Shown in pieces: positions 33,310 to 41,557 of a stretch of DNA of 64,000 nt. The notes beneath the pieces are model-generated. The model saw nothing but the letters and a program-made list of their open reading frames with translations, searched no databases and was not told the DNA's origin. Both the position numbers and the translations under genes were made by a program. Each line of letters begins with the position of its first letter. Positions within the stretch are counted from its first letter, which is position 1. The stretch comes from CAWCQC01 sp963819905 (GTDB lineage: Bacteria > Actinomycetota > Thermoleophilia > Gaiellales > Gaiellaceae): assembly GCA_963819905.1 (NCBI GenBank), contig CAWFXP010000009.1:124001-188000 (forward strand). Direction: 5' to 3'.

Positions 33310-34158
33310 GTGGATCTTCCCCTCGCGCCGTCGTACGCGATGCTCTGCCTGGTGCAGGGGCTGCTCGTCCTCGCGCCCTGGAAGCCGTACACGCTGACGC
33401 GCTCCCGCGCGGTCGGCCTCCTCATCCCGGTCCTCGCGACCGCGGCCGGCGTCGGCATCGTGCGCGGCTTTTCGGACGGGGCCGACGCGCTGACGACACT
33501 CGCGACCGTCGCCACGCCCGCGCTCGCGGCGATCGTCGGCTGGGCGCGGCGGTGGCCGCTGCCCTGGGTTCCGCTGATCGTCACGCCGGCCCTGTACGTC
33601 ATCGCCTGGCAGTACCCGGACACGCTCGGCGGCGACGCGGCCGGCCTCGCCCTCATCGGCGCAGCCTGCCTGACCCTGGCGGCGCTGATCGCCGCGCTCA
33701 CGCCGCCGTGGGCGCTGGCCGTCGGGCTCGTGGTGGTCGTCGCCGTGGACGTCATCTTCGTCTGGGGGATCAACCAGGTCGAGCCGGCGACGATCGCCGT
33801 GCACCAGGCCGTTCCCCCCTCTGCCTCCGTCATTCCCGGGGAGCCGCCGAAGCCGCTCCCTGCCCTCCAGGACGGAACGTTCGGCTCGGCGCTCATGGGG
33901 TGGCTCGACTTCCTCGCGCCCGCGCTGCTCGGCACGCTGTTCGTCGGACGGGTTCGCGTACAGGTGGCGGTGGCCACCACCCTCGCCGCTCTCGCCTGGG
34001 GCCTGCTTCTGCTCGTCACCGATCCCGTCGCCGCGACGGTGCCGGTGCTGGCCGGGCTCGCGGTCGGAGGCCGTGCGCTCCGTGCCGACACGGGGCTCGT
34101 CCGCCGTGACGGGACGCGCTACACACCCGTCGGCGTGCCGCCGGCCGCGCCTCCCTGA
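33310..34158 (+). CDS. Polytopic membrane protein with GxGD-protease-like signature (possible presenilin-like peptidase)
   Basis: 282 residues, about eight to nine membrane helices. An intramembrane Asp lies in VVVVAVDVIFVWGINQVEPAT, followed after a loop (PPSASVIPGEPPKPLPALQDGTF) by LMGWLDFLAPALLGTLFV. The second motif parallels the GxGD(x)3P element of presenilin/signal-peptide-peptidase homologues, with Leu at the third position, and the first Asp could be its partner. The family assignment is an inference from motif geometry. A structural membrane protein of unknown function is the fallback. GTG start. Converges on znuC (7 bp between stops). Confidence 0.7.
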   Translation: MDLPLAPSYAMLCLVQGLLVLAPWKPYTLTRSRAVGLLIPVLATAAGVGIVRGFSDGADALTTLATVATPALAAIVGWARRWPLPWVPLIVTPALYVIAWQYPDTLGGDAAGLALIGAACLTLAALIAALTPPWALAVGLVVVVAVDVIFVWGINQVEPATIAVHQAVPPSASVIPGEPPKPLPALQDGTFGSALMGWLDFLAPALLGTLFVGRVRVQVAVATTLAALAWGLLLLVTDPVAATVPVLAGLAVGGRALRADTGLVRRDGTRYTPVGVPPAAPP

Positions 34159-34165
34159 CGGTCCG

Positions 34166-34954
34166 TCAGTGTTCGTGCAGGCCGACGGGATCGTGCTCGC
34201 CGTGGCCGTGCGCCGAGTCCATGACGAGCACCCCGCCCGCGAGCGTGTGCAGCGCGATGCCGAACGTCTCGCGCAGCGTCTCCGGCCTCAGCACCGCGGA
34301 GGGCGAGCCGAGCGCGACCACCCGCCTGGCGAGGAGCATGACCAGGTCGGATCGCATCGCGTCCGCCAGATCGTGCGTCGCCACCACGACCGCCGCCCCC
34401 CGCTTGCGCTCGTTCTCGAGCGCCGCGGCGAGAAGCTCCCGGCTCGCCGCGTCGAGCCCGGCCGCGGGTTCGTCCAACAGGAGCACGTCGGCTCGGCGCG
34501 CGAGCGCCTGCGCGATGAAGACGCGCTGCTTCTGGCCCCCCGAGAGGTCACGCAGCGGCCGGTGCGCGAGATCTTTGATGCCGATCGCGTCGAGCGCCTC
34601 GGCCACGGCGGCTCGATCGTCCTCGCCCAGGCGGCCGAGGAGCCCCTTCCCGGCGAAGCGCCCCATGCGGACGACTTCCGACGCCTTGATCGGAAGCAGC
34701 AGGCCGTTCACGTGGAACTGGGCCAGATACGCCAGGCGTTCGGGCGCTCCACCCGGTTGCGTTCCGAGAACCTCGACCGATCCTCCGCGCGCCGCGAGCA
34801 GACCGGCCAGCGTCTTCAGGATCGTCGACTTGCCCGACCCGTTGGTTCCCACGAGAGCGAGCATCGTCCCGGGAGCGAGCATCAGATCGAGACCCTCGAT
34901 GACCGGCGGGTCTCCGTAGCCGACTGCGGCTTGCGCGAGGCGAATCGCGCTCAC
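34166..34954 (-). CDS. znuC: Zinc (metal) ABC transporter ATP-binding protein
   Basis: 262 residues: Walker A LVGTNGSGKSTILKTLAG, signature LSGGQKQRVFIAQALA, Walker B DVLLLDEPAAGLD and the switch His in ATHDLADAM. It powers the ZnuB permease. The C-terminus is His-rich (AHGHGEHDPVGLHEH), a likely metal-binding tail. The GTG start overlaps the permease stop (GTGA). Specificity for zinc is inferred from the Zur box and the divergent zur gene; a manganese transporter would look alike from this gene alone. Confidence 0.92.
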   Translation of the reverse strand: MSAIRLAQAAVGYGDPPVIEGLDLMLAPGTMLALVGTNGSGKSTILKTLAGLLAARGGSVEVLGTQPGGAPERLAYLAQFHVNGLLLPIKASEVVRMGRFAGKGLLGRLGEDDRAAVAEALDAIGIKDLAHRPLRDLSGGQKQRVFIAQALARRADVLLLDEPAAGLDAASRELLAAALENERKRGAAVVVATHDLADAMRSDLVMLLARRVVALGSPSAVLRPETLRETFGIALHTLAGGVLVMDSAHGHGEHDPVGLHEH

Positions 34955-35793
34955 GGGCTCGTCTCCACCGAGGGGTGGGACCTGACGGCAGAGCGGCCGA
35001 CGAGAACGGCGAAGAAGATGCCGACCGCGACGAGCACGATCGCGGATCCGGCGGCCAGATCGAAGTGGTACGAGAGCTCGAGGCCGGCCACGACGCTGAG
35101 ACTGCCGATCGCGGCTGCGAGGGCGATCGTGCTCGGGACCCGACTCGTGACCAGCGCCGCTGCCGCCGCGGGCGCGAGCAGCATTCCGAGCACGAGCAGC
35201 GTGCCGACGCTCTGAAAGGAGACGACGACCGTCGCGGCGATCATCCCGAGCATCACGCCCTCGTACAGGCGCGGGTCGAAGCCGGCCACGCGAGCCTGAT
35301 CGGCGTCGAAGCAGAGCATTAGGAACGGCCGCGCGCAGACCGCTGCCAGGACGACGACGCAAATGGTGACCCCGAGCTGGATCCACACGTCGCTCCAGCC
35401 CGTGCCCAGGATGTCGCCGAAGAGGATGCGCGTCAGGTCGCCGGTGAACGACGCCGACCGCGACACGATCACCACGCCGAGCGCGAGCATGCCCACGAAG
35501 AGCAGGCCGATCGCGGTCGTCGACGAGAACAGGGTGCGCCGAGTGATCCAGGTGACCCCGGTGACCATGACGGCGGCAGCGACGGCCGCGCCCAGCATTC
35601 CCGAGACGCCGAGCAGGATCGCGACCGCGACCCCGGGCAGCACGCCGTGCCCGAGCGCTTCGCCGACGAACGCGAGACCCCGCAGGATCACGTAGGTGCC
35701 GACCACGGCGCACGAGACGGCGACGAGCACGCCCGCCACGAGCGCCCGCACCATGAACGCGTTGTCGAGAAACGGTTCGACGAGCGAGTCCAC
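34951..35793 (-). CDS. znuB: Zinc (metal) ABC transporter permease
   Basis: 280 residues, about eight membrane helices, ABC-3 family: FLDNAFMVRALVAGVLVAVSCAVVGTYVILRGLAFVGEALGH, HGVLPGVAVAILLG, CFDADQARVAGFDPRLYEGVM and the C-terminal SYHFDLAAGSAIVLVAVGIFF. Forms the membrane channel of the Znu transporter. ATG/GTG start 8 bp after the binding-protein gene; overlaps znuC. Full family length. Confidence 0.92.
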   Translation of the reverse strand: MDSLVEPFLDNAFMVRALVAGVLVAVSCAVVGTYVILRGLAFVGEALGHGVLPGVAVAILLGVSGMLGAAVAAAVMVTGVTWITRRTLFSSTTAIGLLFVGMLALGVVIVSRSASFTGDLTRILFGDILGTGWSDVWIQLGVTICVVVLAAVCARPFLMLCFDADQARVAGFDPRLYEGVMLGMIAATVVVSFQSVGTLLVLGMLLAPAAAAALVTSRVPSTIALAAAIGSLSVVAGLELSYHFDLAAGSAIVLVAVGIFFAVLVGRSAVRSHPSVETSP

Positions 35794-35801
35794 GAGCTCT
35801 C

Positions 35802-36803
35802 CTAGCGCCTCAGAGCGCTCGCGACGGCGTCCGCGATCTCCTGGACGAACGTGAAGTAGGAGCCGTCGTCGGGCAGGCTGTGCGACGGGAGCTCGACGAT
35901 CGTCGCGCCGGTCTCGTCGGCGATCGCGTCGACGACCGCCGACGGTGTGCCGACCTCGGTGAAGAGCACGGTGATGCCCGCCTCCTCGATCCGGGCGGTC
36001 AGCTCGGCCAGCTCTCCCGCAGAAGCTTCCGCCTGCGTGCTGATGCTGGGGACGACGGCCCCGACCTGCTCGAAGCCGTAGCGATCGGCGAAGTAGCCCA
36101 TCGACTCGTGGCCGGTCACGAGCCTACGAGAATCCGCCGGTATCGCCGAGAGCGTCTGGCGAACCGTCGCATCGAGACGATCGAGCCGAGCCTCGAGGTC
36201 GCCCGCCCGCCCGGAGACGGGCAGACGGAGATCGCGCTCGAGCACGGCCGCAAGCCCGCCGACGACCGAGCTCATCGCGAGCGGGTCAGTCCAGATGTGC
36301 GGGTCGTCGGCACCGGCGCCGTGATCGTGCCCGCCTGCGTCCTCGGTGGTCTCTTCGGCGGCGCCCTCCCCCTCGCCGAGAGTGCGGAGGTCGACGTGAT
36401 CGCCGGCGTAGAAGACCGGCACGCCGGCGCCTTCCGCCTCCTCGAGCGCGTCCTGCAGCCCCTCCTCGAGATCGAGCCCGTTGGCGACGACGAGGTCGGC
36501 CTCGCCGATCGCTTCGACGTCACGCGCCGACGGTTGCCAATCGTGCGGGTCGACGCCGTTTCGAATCAGCACCTCGACCGTGGCCAGGTCGCCGACGAGC
36601 TCCTCGACGAGCGAGCCGAGGATCGGGTAGGTCACGACGATCGCGGGCGGGGCGCCCCCCTGAACGGCCGCGCTCCCGGGCTGCCCGCCCGCCTCCGACA
36701 CGCCCTCGGCGCCCGAGGCGGAGCTGGCCGAGCCTCGACAGCCGACGGCCAGAATCCCCAGCACGACTGCGCCGGTGAGAATGAGAATGATTCTCGTTAC
36801 CAC
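35802..36803 (-). CDS. znuA: Zinc (metal)-binding lipoprotein of ABC transporter
   Basis: 333 residues, cluster A-I (ZnuA/TroA) binding protein. Lipobox GILAVGC with Cys22; metal-ligand His87 (VDPHDWQPSARD), a His-rich loop GGHDHGAGADDPHIW (about 157-171, the extra zinc-handling loop of ZnuA), TGHESMGYFADRYGF and VLFTEVGTPS. Captures Zn2+ outside the membrane. The GTG start is 8 nt after a TAGTCT -10 and the Zur box covers codons 3-7, so repression by Zur would block its own 5' end. First gene of the znuABC operon. Confidence 0.93.
   Translation of the reverse strand: MVTRIILILTGAVVLGILAVGCRGSASSASGAEGVSEAGGQPGSAAVQGGAPPAIVVTYPILGSLVEELVGDLATVEVLIRNGVDPHDWQPSARDVEAIGEADLVVANGLDLEEGLQDALEEAEGAGVPVFYAGDHVDLRTLGEGEGAAEETTEDAGGHDHGAGADDPHIWTDPLAMSSVVGGLAAVLERDLRLPVSGRAGDLEARLDRLDATVRQTLSAIPADSRRLVTGHESMGYFADRYGFEQVGAVVPSISTQAEASAGELAELTARIEEAGITVLFTEVGTPSAVVDAIADETGATIVELPSHSLPDDGSYFTFVQEIADAVASALRR
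36782..36796. promoter_or_regulatory. zur box: Zur/Fur-family operator (TGAGAATGATTCTCG)
   Basis: 15-bp site with a 13-bp inverted repeat GAGAAT-G-ATTCTC; it fits the usual Zur/Fur-type AAT-N-ATT core. It lies inside the start of znuA and 29 bp before the zur ATG, so it can control both genes. Confidence 0.75.
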
Positions 36804-36810
36804 CGCAGGC

Positions 36811-36817
36811 TAGACTA
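36811..36817. promoter_or_regulatory. Overlapping divergent -10 elements of znuA and zur
   Basis: CTAGACTAG (36810-36818) is nearly palindromic. It gives TAGACT on the plus strand (9 nt before the zur ATG) and TAGTCT on the minus strand (8 nt before the znuA GTG). Both transcripts would be leaderless and mutually exclusive. Confidence 0.55.
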
Positions 36818-36825
36818 GCGTTCCG

Positions 36826-37272
36826 ATGCCGACGAGGCAAGCACGGCGAGCCCGTCACGACCGCCCCGAGCGCTTGCTCGAACGCTACGGGGTGCGGCCG
36901 ACTCCCCAGCGCGTGGCGGTCCTCGGCGAGCTCATCGAGGAGCCGGACGACGTGACCGCCCAGGAGCTCCACCGGCGCCTGCGCGCCGCGGGGGGTCGTA
37001 TCGGGCTCGCGACCGTCTACCGAACGCTCGCGCTCCTTCGGGACGAGGGGGTGGTCGACGTGCTCAGCCATCACCCCGGCGAGCTGTGCTACCGGGTCTG
37101 CCCCGACCACCATCACCACCATCTCGTCTGCACGGGTTGCCATCGCGTCGTCGAGCTCGTCGGCTGTGATCTCGAGCCCGGCCTCGAGGCGGTAGCGGCC
37201 GCGCACGGCTTCGTCGCCACCGGCCACCGGCTCGAGGTCAGCGGCCTGTGCGCGGACTGCCGGGCGGCCTGA
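36826..37272 (+). CDS. zur: Fur-family zinc-responsive repressor
   Basis: 148 residues: a winged-helix N-terminal domain (YGVRPTPQRVAVLGELIEEPDD, GRIGLATVYRTLALLRDEG), then the metal/dimer domain with CPDHHHHHLVCTGC (Cys112, Cys115) and CADC (Cys142, Cys145), the structural zinc site. The context (divergent from znuABC with a shared Zur box) makes Zur much more likely than Fur. It likely represses itself as well. Confidence 0.9.
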   Translation: MPTRQARRARHDRPERLLERYGVRPTPQRVAVLGELIEEPDDVTAQELHRRLRAAGGRIGLATVYRTLALLRDEGVVDVLSHHPGELCYRVCPDHHHHHLVCTGCHRVVELVGCDLEPGLEAVAAAHGFVATGHRLEVSGLCADCRAA

Positions 37273-37309
37273 GCGGACGGCGGCAATCGCCGGCGGCGAC
37301 GACCGGCCG

Positions 37310-37945
37310 CTACGCGACGACGCGGTAGACCTCGAAGGCCTCGGCGAACTCGCGGCCGACGTTGATGCCCCGCGTGCGGGCCAGGTTCCAGATGTACTCG
37401 GGGTTCGCGTAGTTGCGGTGCTGCTGTGACTCGTAGCGGCCGAGCGCCGCGACCTTTCGCTCGACGTGACGGCGCTCGAGCTCCACGTACGCCTGGTAGT
37501 TGAAGTTCAGCGTGTTCCAGGGGATCTCGTAGCCGAGCACGGTCGTCCGCTTGAACGCGCGCAGGCCCTCGGCCGCGACAACCTGGTGATCCTGGTGGAT
37601 GTCGCCGACGCTCGGCTGCAGCACGGCGTCGGGGCGCCAGTCCTCCCACAGGCCGATCAGGAGCTCGAGGATCGCCTGCCGGTGCTCCGGGAACGTCCGT
37701 ACCTCGAAGTCGTGGACGAAGAGGGCATCCGGCGGGATGCCGATCTCGGCCGTAGCCTCGCGCACCTCGCGGGCCAGCGTGTCCGGCGGGAATCCCTCCG
37801 GGAGCGACTTGGTCGCGATGGAGAAGGCGACATACCGAATGTCGACGCCGGCCTCGACGAGGCGGGCCATCGTCCCGCCGCAGCCGAACTCGCCGTCGTC
37901 CGTGTGCGGCGCGAGGACGAGGACACGCCGCCAGCCCTCGATCAC
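37310..37945 (-). CDS. PIG-L/LmbE-type N-acetylglucosaminyl deacetylase
   Basis: 211 residues. A Zn-dependent PIG-L fold with VLVLAPHTDDGEFGCGGT near the N-terminus (His14, Asp16, Asp17), an HDFEVRTFPEHR segment and QPSVGDIHQDHQVVAAEGLRAF carrying the C-terminal metal and catalytic His residues. The usual HPDD motif reads HTDD; all metal ligands are kept. It would remove acetyl from an N-acetyl sugar (glycan building block or small thiol precursor). The GTG start overlaps the O-antigen ligase-like stop (GTGA). Confidence 0.87.
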   Translation of the reverse strand: MIEGWRRVLVLAPHTDDGEFGCGGTMARLVEAGVDIRYVAFSIATKSLPEGFPPDTLAREVREATAEIGIPPDALFVHDFEVRTFPEHRQAILELLIGLWEDWRPDAVLQPSVGDIHQDHQVVAAEGLRAFKRTTVLGYEIPWNTLNFNYQAYVELERRHVERKVAALGRYESQQHRNYANPEYIWNLARTRGINVGREFAEAFEVYRVVA

Positions 37946-39366
37946 GTGCGCACCTCCCGACGCGTTGCCGCGGCGACCACGATCAGCCCGAGGGCGCCCC
38001 AGGTCATCGGGTCCTCGAAGAACGCGTTGTAGAAGAGGCTCTGCACGGCGATCGCCGCCACCGCCAGGCCCGCGGCCCAGCTCGTGGCGCGTACGAGCGT
38101 AGCGCCTCCGGCCCCGCGAAAGGCGGTTGCGAGGGCCGCCGCGACGAGCCAGAAGAGCAGGAGCAGCCCCGGAAAGCCCGTCTCGGCCGCCACGGTGACC
38201 GGGGTCGTGTGCGACGCGGCGATCGGCGGTCGCTTTCCCTTCAGGTCGAGCTTCTCCGCGTAGGCCTGCTGGAAGGCGCCGATCCCGACGCCGACGAGCG
38301 GATGATCGAGCGCAATCTCGATGCCGTTGCGAACGAGGGTCGCACGTCCCCCGGTCGCGTCGTCGGGGGCCGCAGCTGCCCCCGGAGGTGCCGCACCGAC
38401 CGGGATCGCCAGGAGCAGCGCAGCGGCGGCGACCGCGAGCGTCCTCGATCTGACTGCGAGCGCGACGGCGATCAGGACGCCCGCGACGAGTGCAACGAAG
38501 CTGGACTGGGAGAACGAGAAGAACAGGCCGACCCAGAGCACGACGATGAGCCCGGCCAGGGCCGGCTCCCAGCGGGGCGCGAGGCGAAGCAACACGACGA
38601 CGAGCACGGCCAGGATCGCGACGACGAGGAACCGCCCGTAGATCGACGGATCCCAGAACAGGGAGTTGACGCGGAAGAATGCCGCCGTCTCGTTGCCGAC
38701 GATCACCTTGGGGTTCCAGAAGACGTCCTTCGCGAGCCATTGGCCGATCCCGACGAGCGCGAAGAGCAGTGCCATCCCCTGCAGCAGCCCGAAGAGCCCG
38801 ATCACCGGGCGCTCTCGCCATGGGAGCCTGGCGACAACGAGAGCAAGCAACCCGAAGGGGAGCAGGAAGAAGAGGAGGTCGATCGCGCCTTCCCGCACGT
38901 CGCTCGTCCAGGTGAGGGAGAGCGCGAACCAGCCGACGAGGGCTGCCGCAGGCCAGGCGAGGATCCCGAGCTCGCGCGACCCGCGAGCACTCCGCACGAG
39001 CTCCCAGGCCAGTGCGAAGGCGGCGCCGAGAACGACGAGGTACAGCGGCACGAGCAGGTTCGCTTCCGTGTCGCCGACCGACACCGGAATACGAGCCGGT
39101 GCGGCCGCGAGGGCGAGCAGCGGAACGGCCCAGGGTACGCGGACGAACAGAACCGCAAGCGCGGCGGCGACCGCGACCCCGACGACCGCGCCCGCGGCCA
39201 GGGTCGCGCGGTGCCCCGAGGGAGCGAGCACGGGAACGAGGAGCGCGGCTCCGACCGCCCACAGCCCGAGCCCCGCGAGCCGAGCCGAGCGCGGGCGAGC
39301 GAGGATGACGAGAGCCAAGCCGGCGGCCGCCAGCGGGCCGCCGACGCGCGCGAGCTCCTCGGTCAC
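37942..39366 (-). CDS. O-antigen ligase/polymerase-type membrane protein
   Basis: 474 residues, about 12 helices, Wzy/WaaL superfamily: LSLTWTSDVREGAIDLLFFLLPF, RVNSLFWDPSIYGRFLVVAI, LIVVLWVGLFFSFSQSSFVALVAG, and a long loop containing ALDHPLVGVGIGAFQQAYAE and SHTTPVTVAAETGFPG with the typical His. Joins glycan chains outside the membrane. The GTG overlaps the stop of the FlgD-like gene. Separate from the copy at 12986-14377 and clearly not a duplicate of it. Confidence 0.85.
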   Translation of the reverse strand: MTEELARVGGPLAAAGLALVILARPRSARLAGLGLWAVGAALLVPVLAPSGHRATLAAGAVVGVAVAAALAVLFVRVPWAVPLLALAAAPARIPVSVGDTEANLLVPLYLVVLGAAFALAWELVRSARGSRELGILAWPAAALVGWFALSLTWTSDVREGAIDLLFFLLPFGLLALVVARLPWRERPVIGLFGLLQGMALLFALVGIGQWLAKDVFWNPKVIVGNETAAFFRVNSLFWDPSIYGRFLVVAILAVLVVVLLRLAPRWEPALAGLIVVLWVGLFFSFSQSSFVALVAGVLIAVALAVRSRTLAVAAAALLLAIPVGAAPPGAAAAPDDATGGRATLVRNGIEIALDHPLVGVGIGAFQQAYAEKLDLKGKRPPIAASHTTPVTVAAETGFPGLLLLFWLVAAALATAFRGAGGATLVRATSWAAGLAVAAIAVQSLFYNAFFEDPMTWGALGLIVVAAATRREVRT

Positions 39367-40079
39367 CCGGACGAGCCCTCGAGCACGGTGACCTGAGCGG
39401 TGACCGGATCGGAACGGTTGCCGAAGCGATCCCGGACGCGAAGCGTGAGGACGTAGTCGCCCGGCGCAACCGGCACGCCGCCGATCGTGCCCCGCCAGTC
39501 GATCTTCGACCGCCCCGCCGGTCGGTAGGGGCCACGGGCCACGACCCTCGCCCGCTCGTCCACTTTCCCGACGGCGAGGACCGGCCGGGCCTCCTCGCTG
39601 GCGCGGTACCTGATCTTGAAGCGACGGCGCTCCCCCGGGACCAGCTCGTCCGGCCGCACCGAGACGAGCTCGAGCCGGGGAGCCGTAGCATCGACGCGGA
39701 TCGTCGTCGGGTAGAGGATCGTGCGGTCTGCCCCGGCAAGCGAGACCCGAAGGCGGTACGGGCCGTCCGGTGCCACCTGCCCCTCCTCGTCTCGTCCGTC
39801 CCAGGTGAAAGCCAGGGGCCCGCTCGGCTCGGCCTCGTCCTCGGCGAGCGTCCGCACGACCGTCCCGTCCGCGTCGACGATCTCGGCGCTCACCCGGTCG
39901 GCTTCCCGCAGCCGCAGGCGCAGGGTCGCCTCGGCCGCGGGGCAGTCGCACGTCGGCGCCAGCTTGCGCTCGAAGCGCGGGACGCCGAGGGGCGAGCGCT
40001 CGCTCTTCAGCGCCTGGGTGTACGCGAAGGCCGCCGACGTCCCGGCCAGCAGGAGAACGAGGAGGATGATCGTTGCCAT
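39363..40079 (-). CDS. Membrane-anchored protein with FlgD-like Ig domains
   Basis: 238 residues: an N-terminal hydrophobic anchor (ATIILLVLLLAGTSAAFAY), Cys-containing TCDCPAAEA, then two Ig-like segments. The first carries VDADGTVVRTLAEDE and FTWDGRDEEGQVAPDGPYRLRV, the FlgD/fibronectin-like signature; the second carries KIDWRGTIGGVPVAPGDYVLTL. Extracytoplasmic. Tandem with the O-antigen ligase-like gene (GTGA overlap). The start is ATG at 40079 or TTG at 40088; TACAAT lies 9 nt before the TTG. Function unknown; it may bind glycan or partner proteins. Confidence 0.68.
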   Translation of the reverse strand: MATIILLVLLLAGTSAAFAYTQALKSERSPLGVPRFERKLAPTCDCPAAEATLRLRLREADRVSAEIVDADGTVVRTLAEDEAEPSGPLAFTWDGRDEEGQVAPDGPYRLRVSLAGADRTILYPTTIRVDATAPRLELVSVRPDELVPGERRRFKIRYRASEEARPVLAVGKVDERARVVARGPYRPAGRSKIDWRGTIGGVPVAPGDYVLTLRVRDRFGNRSDPVTAQVTVLEGSSG

Positions 40080-40213
40080 ACGCGACAAGCCGCGCGGATT
40101 GTACGCTCGCGCCCGCTCCGGGACTCCGAATCGACGCGAGCGCGCGGATCCCGGTCGGCGCCTTCGAGATCAACGGCCTCCGTGGCGGCAGATCCCGGTC
40201 AGGAAGCGAGCCG

Positions 40214-41557
40214 CTAGTCCGACCCTCCGGTCTTCGCGGTGCGGAAGGTGCTGAATCCCCGGGTACACGGGTACGTCGCCCAGTAGAGCTTCACCGGCTC
40301 GCCGCCCTCGTCGCGGACGACTTCGAGGAGCTCTCCCTGCTCCCGCCCGGAGATCCCGCGGAAGCGGTCGGCTGCCTCGGGCTCGAAGACCGCCGGCGGC
40401 TTGTCAGGCGGATCGCTCGCCATGCGCGCCTCGAGCCGACCGGCACGGTAGGCGAGGGTGAACTCGCTCCCCTCCGTCCACCAACGGCCGAGCAGCGAAG
40501 CGATCTCCGCCGGCGGCGGCTCACCCGGCGTCCACTCCTCGGACACGGCCGGCTCCAGCTCGAGCACCGCCTCGACGAGCCGCACCGCGAGCTTCCCCGG
40601 CTCACCGCGGTTCCCTGCATTCGTGAGGGCAGCCGCGCCGACCCGATGCGCGCGCGAGGCGAAGACGGCGGCGAGGAAGCCGGGCATCGCGCCCTCGTGG
40701 CCCACCAGCACGAGGTCGCCCGACCGCCAGAGCTCGAGCCCGAGGCCCCAGGCGAGCGTCCAGCGCTCGCGGTCGACCATCGCCTGAACCTCGGCCATCT
40801 CGGCAACCGTGACCGGATCGAGGACGCCGCCGTCGGGATCGGCGAGGAACGAAGCCCAGGTACACAGGTCGCCGACGGTGCTCCAGAGAGAGCCCGCGGC
40901 GCCGGCGCTCCCCTCCTCGGCGAGCGTCAGCTCCTCGTGAACGACGTCGCCGTAGGGATCGACCGCGTAGGGCGTCGCAACGGGAGCGATCGCGGTGAAC
41001 CCTGTCCGCTCCATCCCGAGCGGGCGGAGGATGCGCTCCTCGACGTAGCGGCCGTACGGCATCCCGCCCACCCGCTCGACCACCTCGCCGAGCAGCGCGA
41101 AGGCGAGGTTCGAGTAGTGCCAGGCTCTGCCCGCCGGAAGCGCCTGCTCCGCGTCGGCGAGCCTTGCCACCAGCTCCGGGCCGGACGGGAAGTCGAACGT
41201 CTCCCAGACCGTACCCGGCGGCTCCCGCTGGATCCCGGCCAGGTGGGAGAGCAGATCTCGGATCGTCGGCTCCGGCCGACCGGCATCGGCGAGGTGGGTG
41301 ACGAGCGAATCGTCGAGCGCCAGGAGACCGGCGTCGCGCAGCTGCATGACCGCAACCGCGGTGAAGGTCTTCGTGATCGAGCCGATCCGGTGCTGGTGAT
41401 CCGGAGTGACCCGCTCGCCCGAGACGTCGGCCAGGCCGACCGCGTCGGCCCAGAGGACGCGCCCGTCGCGGACGACCGCCGCCGTGATTCCCGGCAGACC
41501 CTCGGCCTGCGCGGCCCGGACGAGACGGCCGAGCTCGCGCTCGAGCTCCGGGCCCAT
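40214..41557 (-). CDS. Serine beta-lactamase-fold hydrolase
   Basis: 447 residues, class C beta-lactamase/esterase family: catalytic Ser60-X-X-Lys63 in GSITKTF, YSNLAF (YxN) and GHEGAMPG (HxG). The C-terminal extension (about residues 340-447) resembles the lipocalin-like tail of such proteins. No signal peptide is visible, so the location is probably cytoplasmic. It overlaps the sat stop by TGATG, so it ends the sulfate operon. No reason to expect antibiotic resistance; the substrate is unknown. Confidence 0.86.
   Translation of the reverse strand: MGPELERELGRLVRAAQAEGLPGITAAVVRDGRVLWADAVGLADVSGERVTPDHQHRIGSITKTFTAVAVMQLRDAGLLALDDSLVTHLADAGRPEPTIRDLLSHLAGIQREPPGTVWETFDFPSGPELVARLADAEQALPAGRAWHYSNLAFALLGEVVERVGGMPYGRYVEERILRPLGMERTGFTAIAPVATPYAVDPYGDVVHEELTLAEEGSAGAAGSLWSTVGDLCTWASFLADPDGGVLDPVTVAEMAEVQAMVDRERWTLAWGLGLELWRSGDLVLVGHEGAMPGFLAAVFASRAHRVGAAALTNAGNRGEPGKLAVRLVEAVLELEPAVSEEWTPGEPPPAEIASLLGRWWTEGSEFTLAYRAGRLEARMASDPPDKPPAVFEPEAADRFRGISGREQGELLEVVRDEGGEPVKLYWATYPCTRGFSTFRTAKTGGSD

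Noticed and set aside
40214..41557. Antibiotic-resistance beta-lactamase
   Set aside because: SxxK, YxN and HxG motifs show the fold, but there is no signal peptide and the context is sulfur metabolism; an esterase/peptidase-like role is more plausible.
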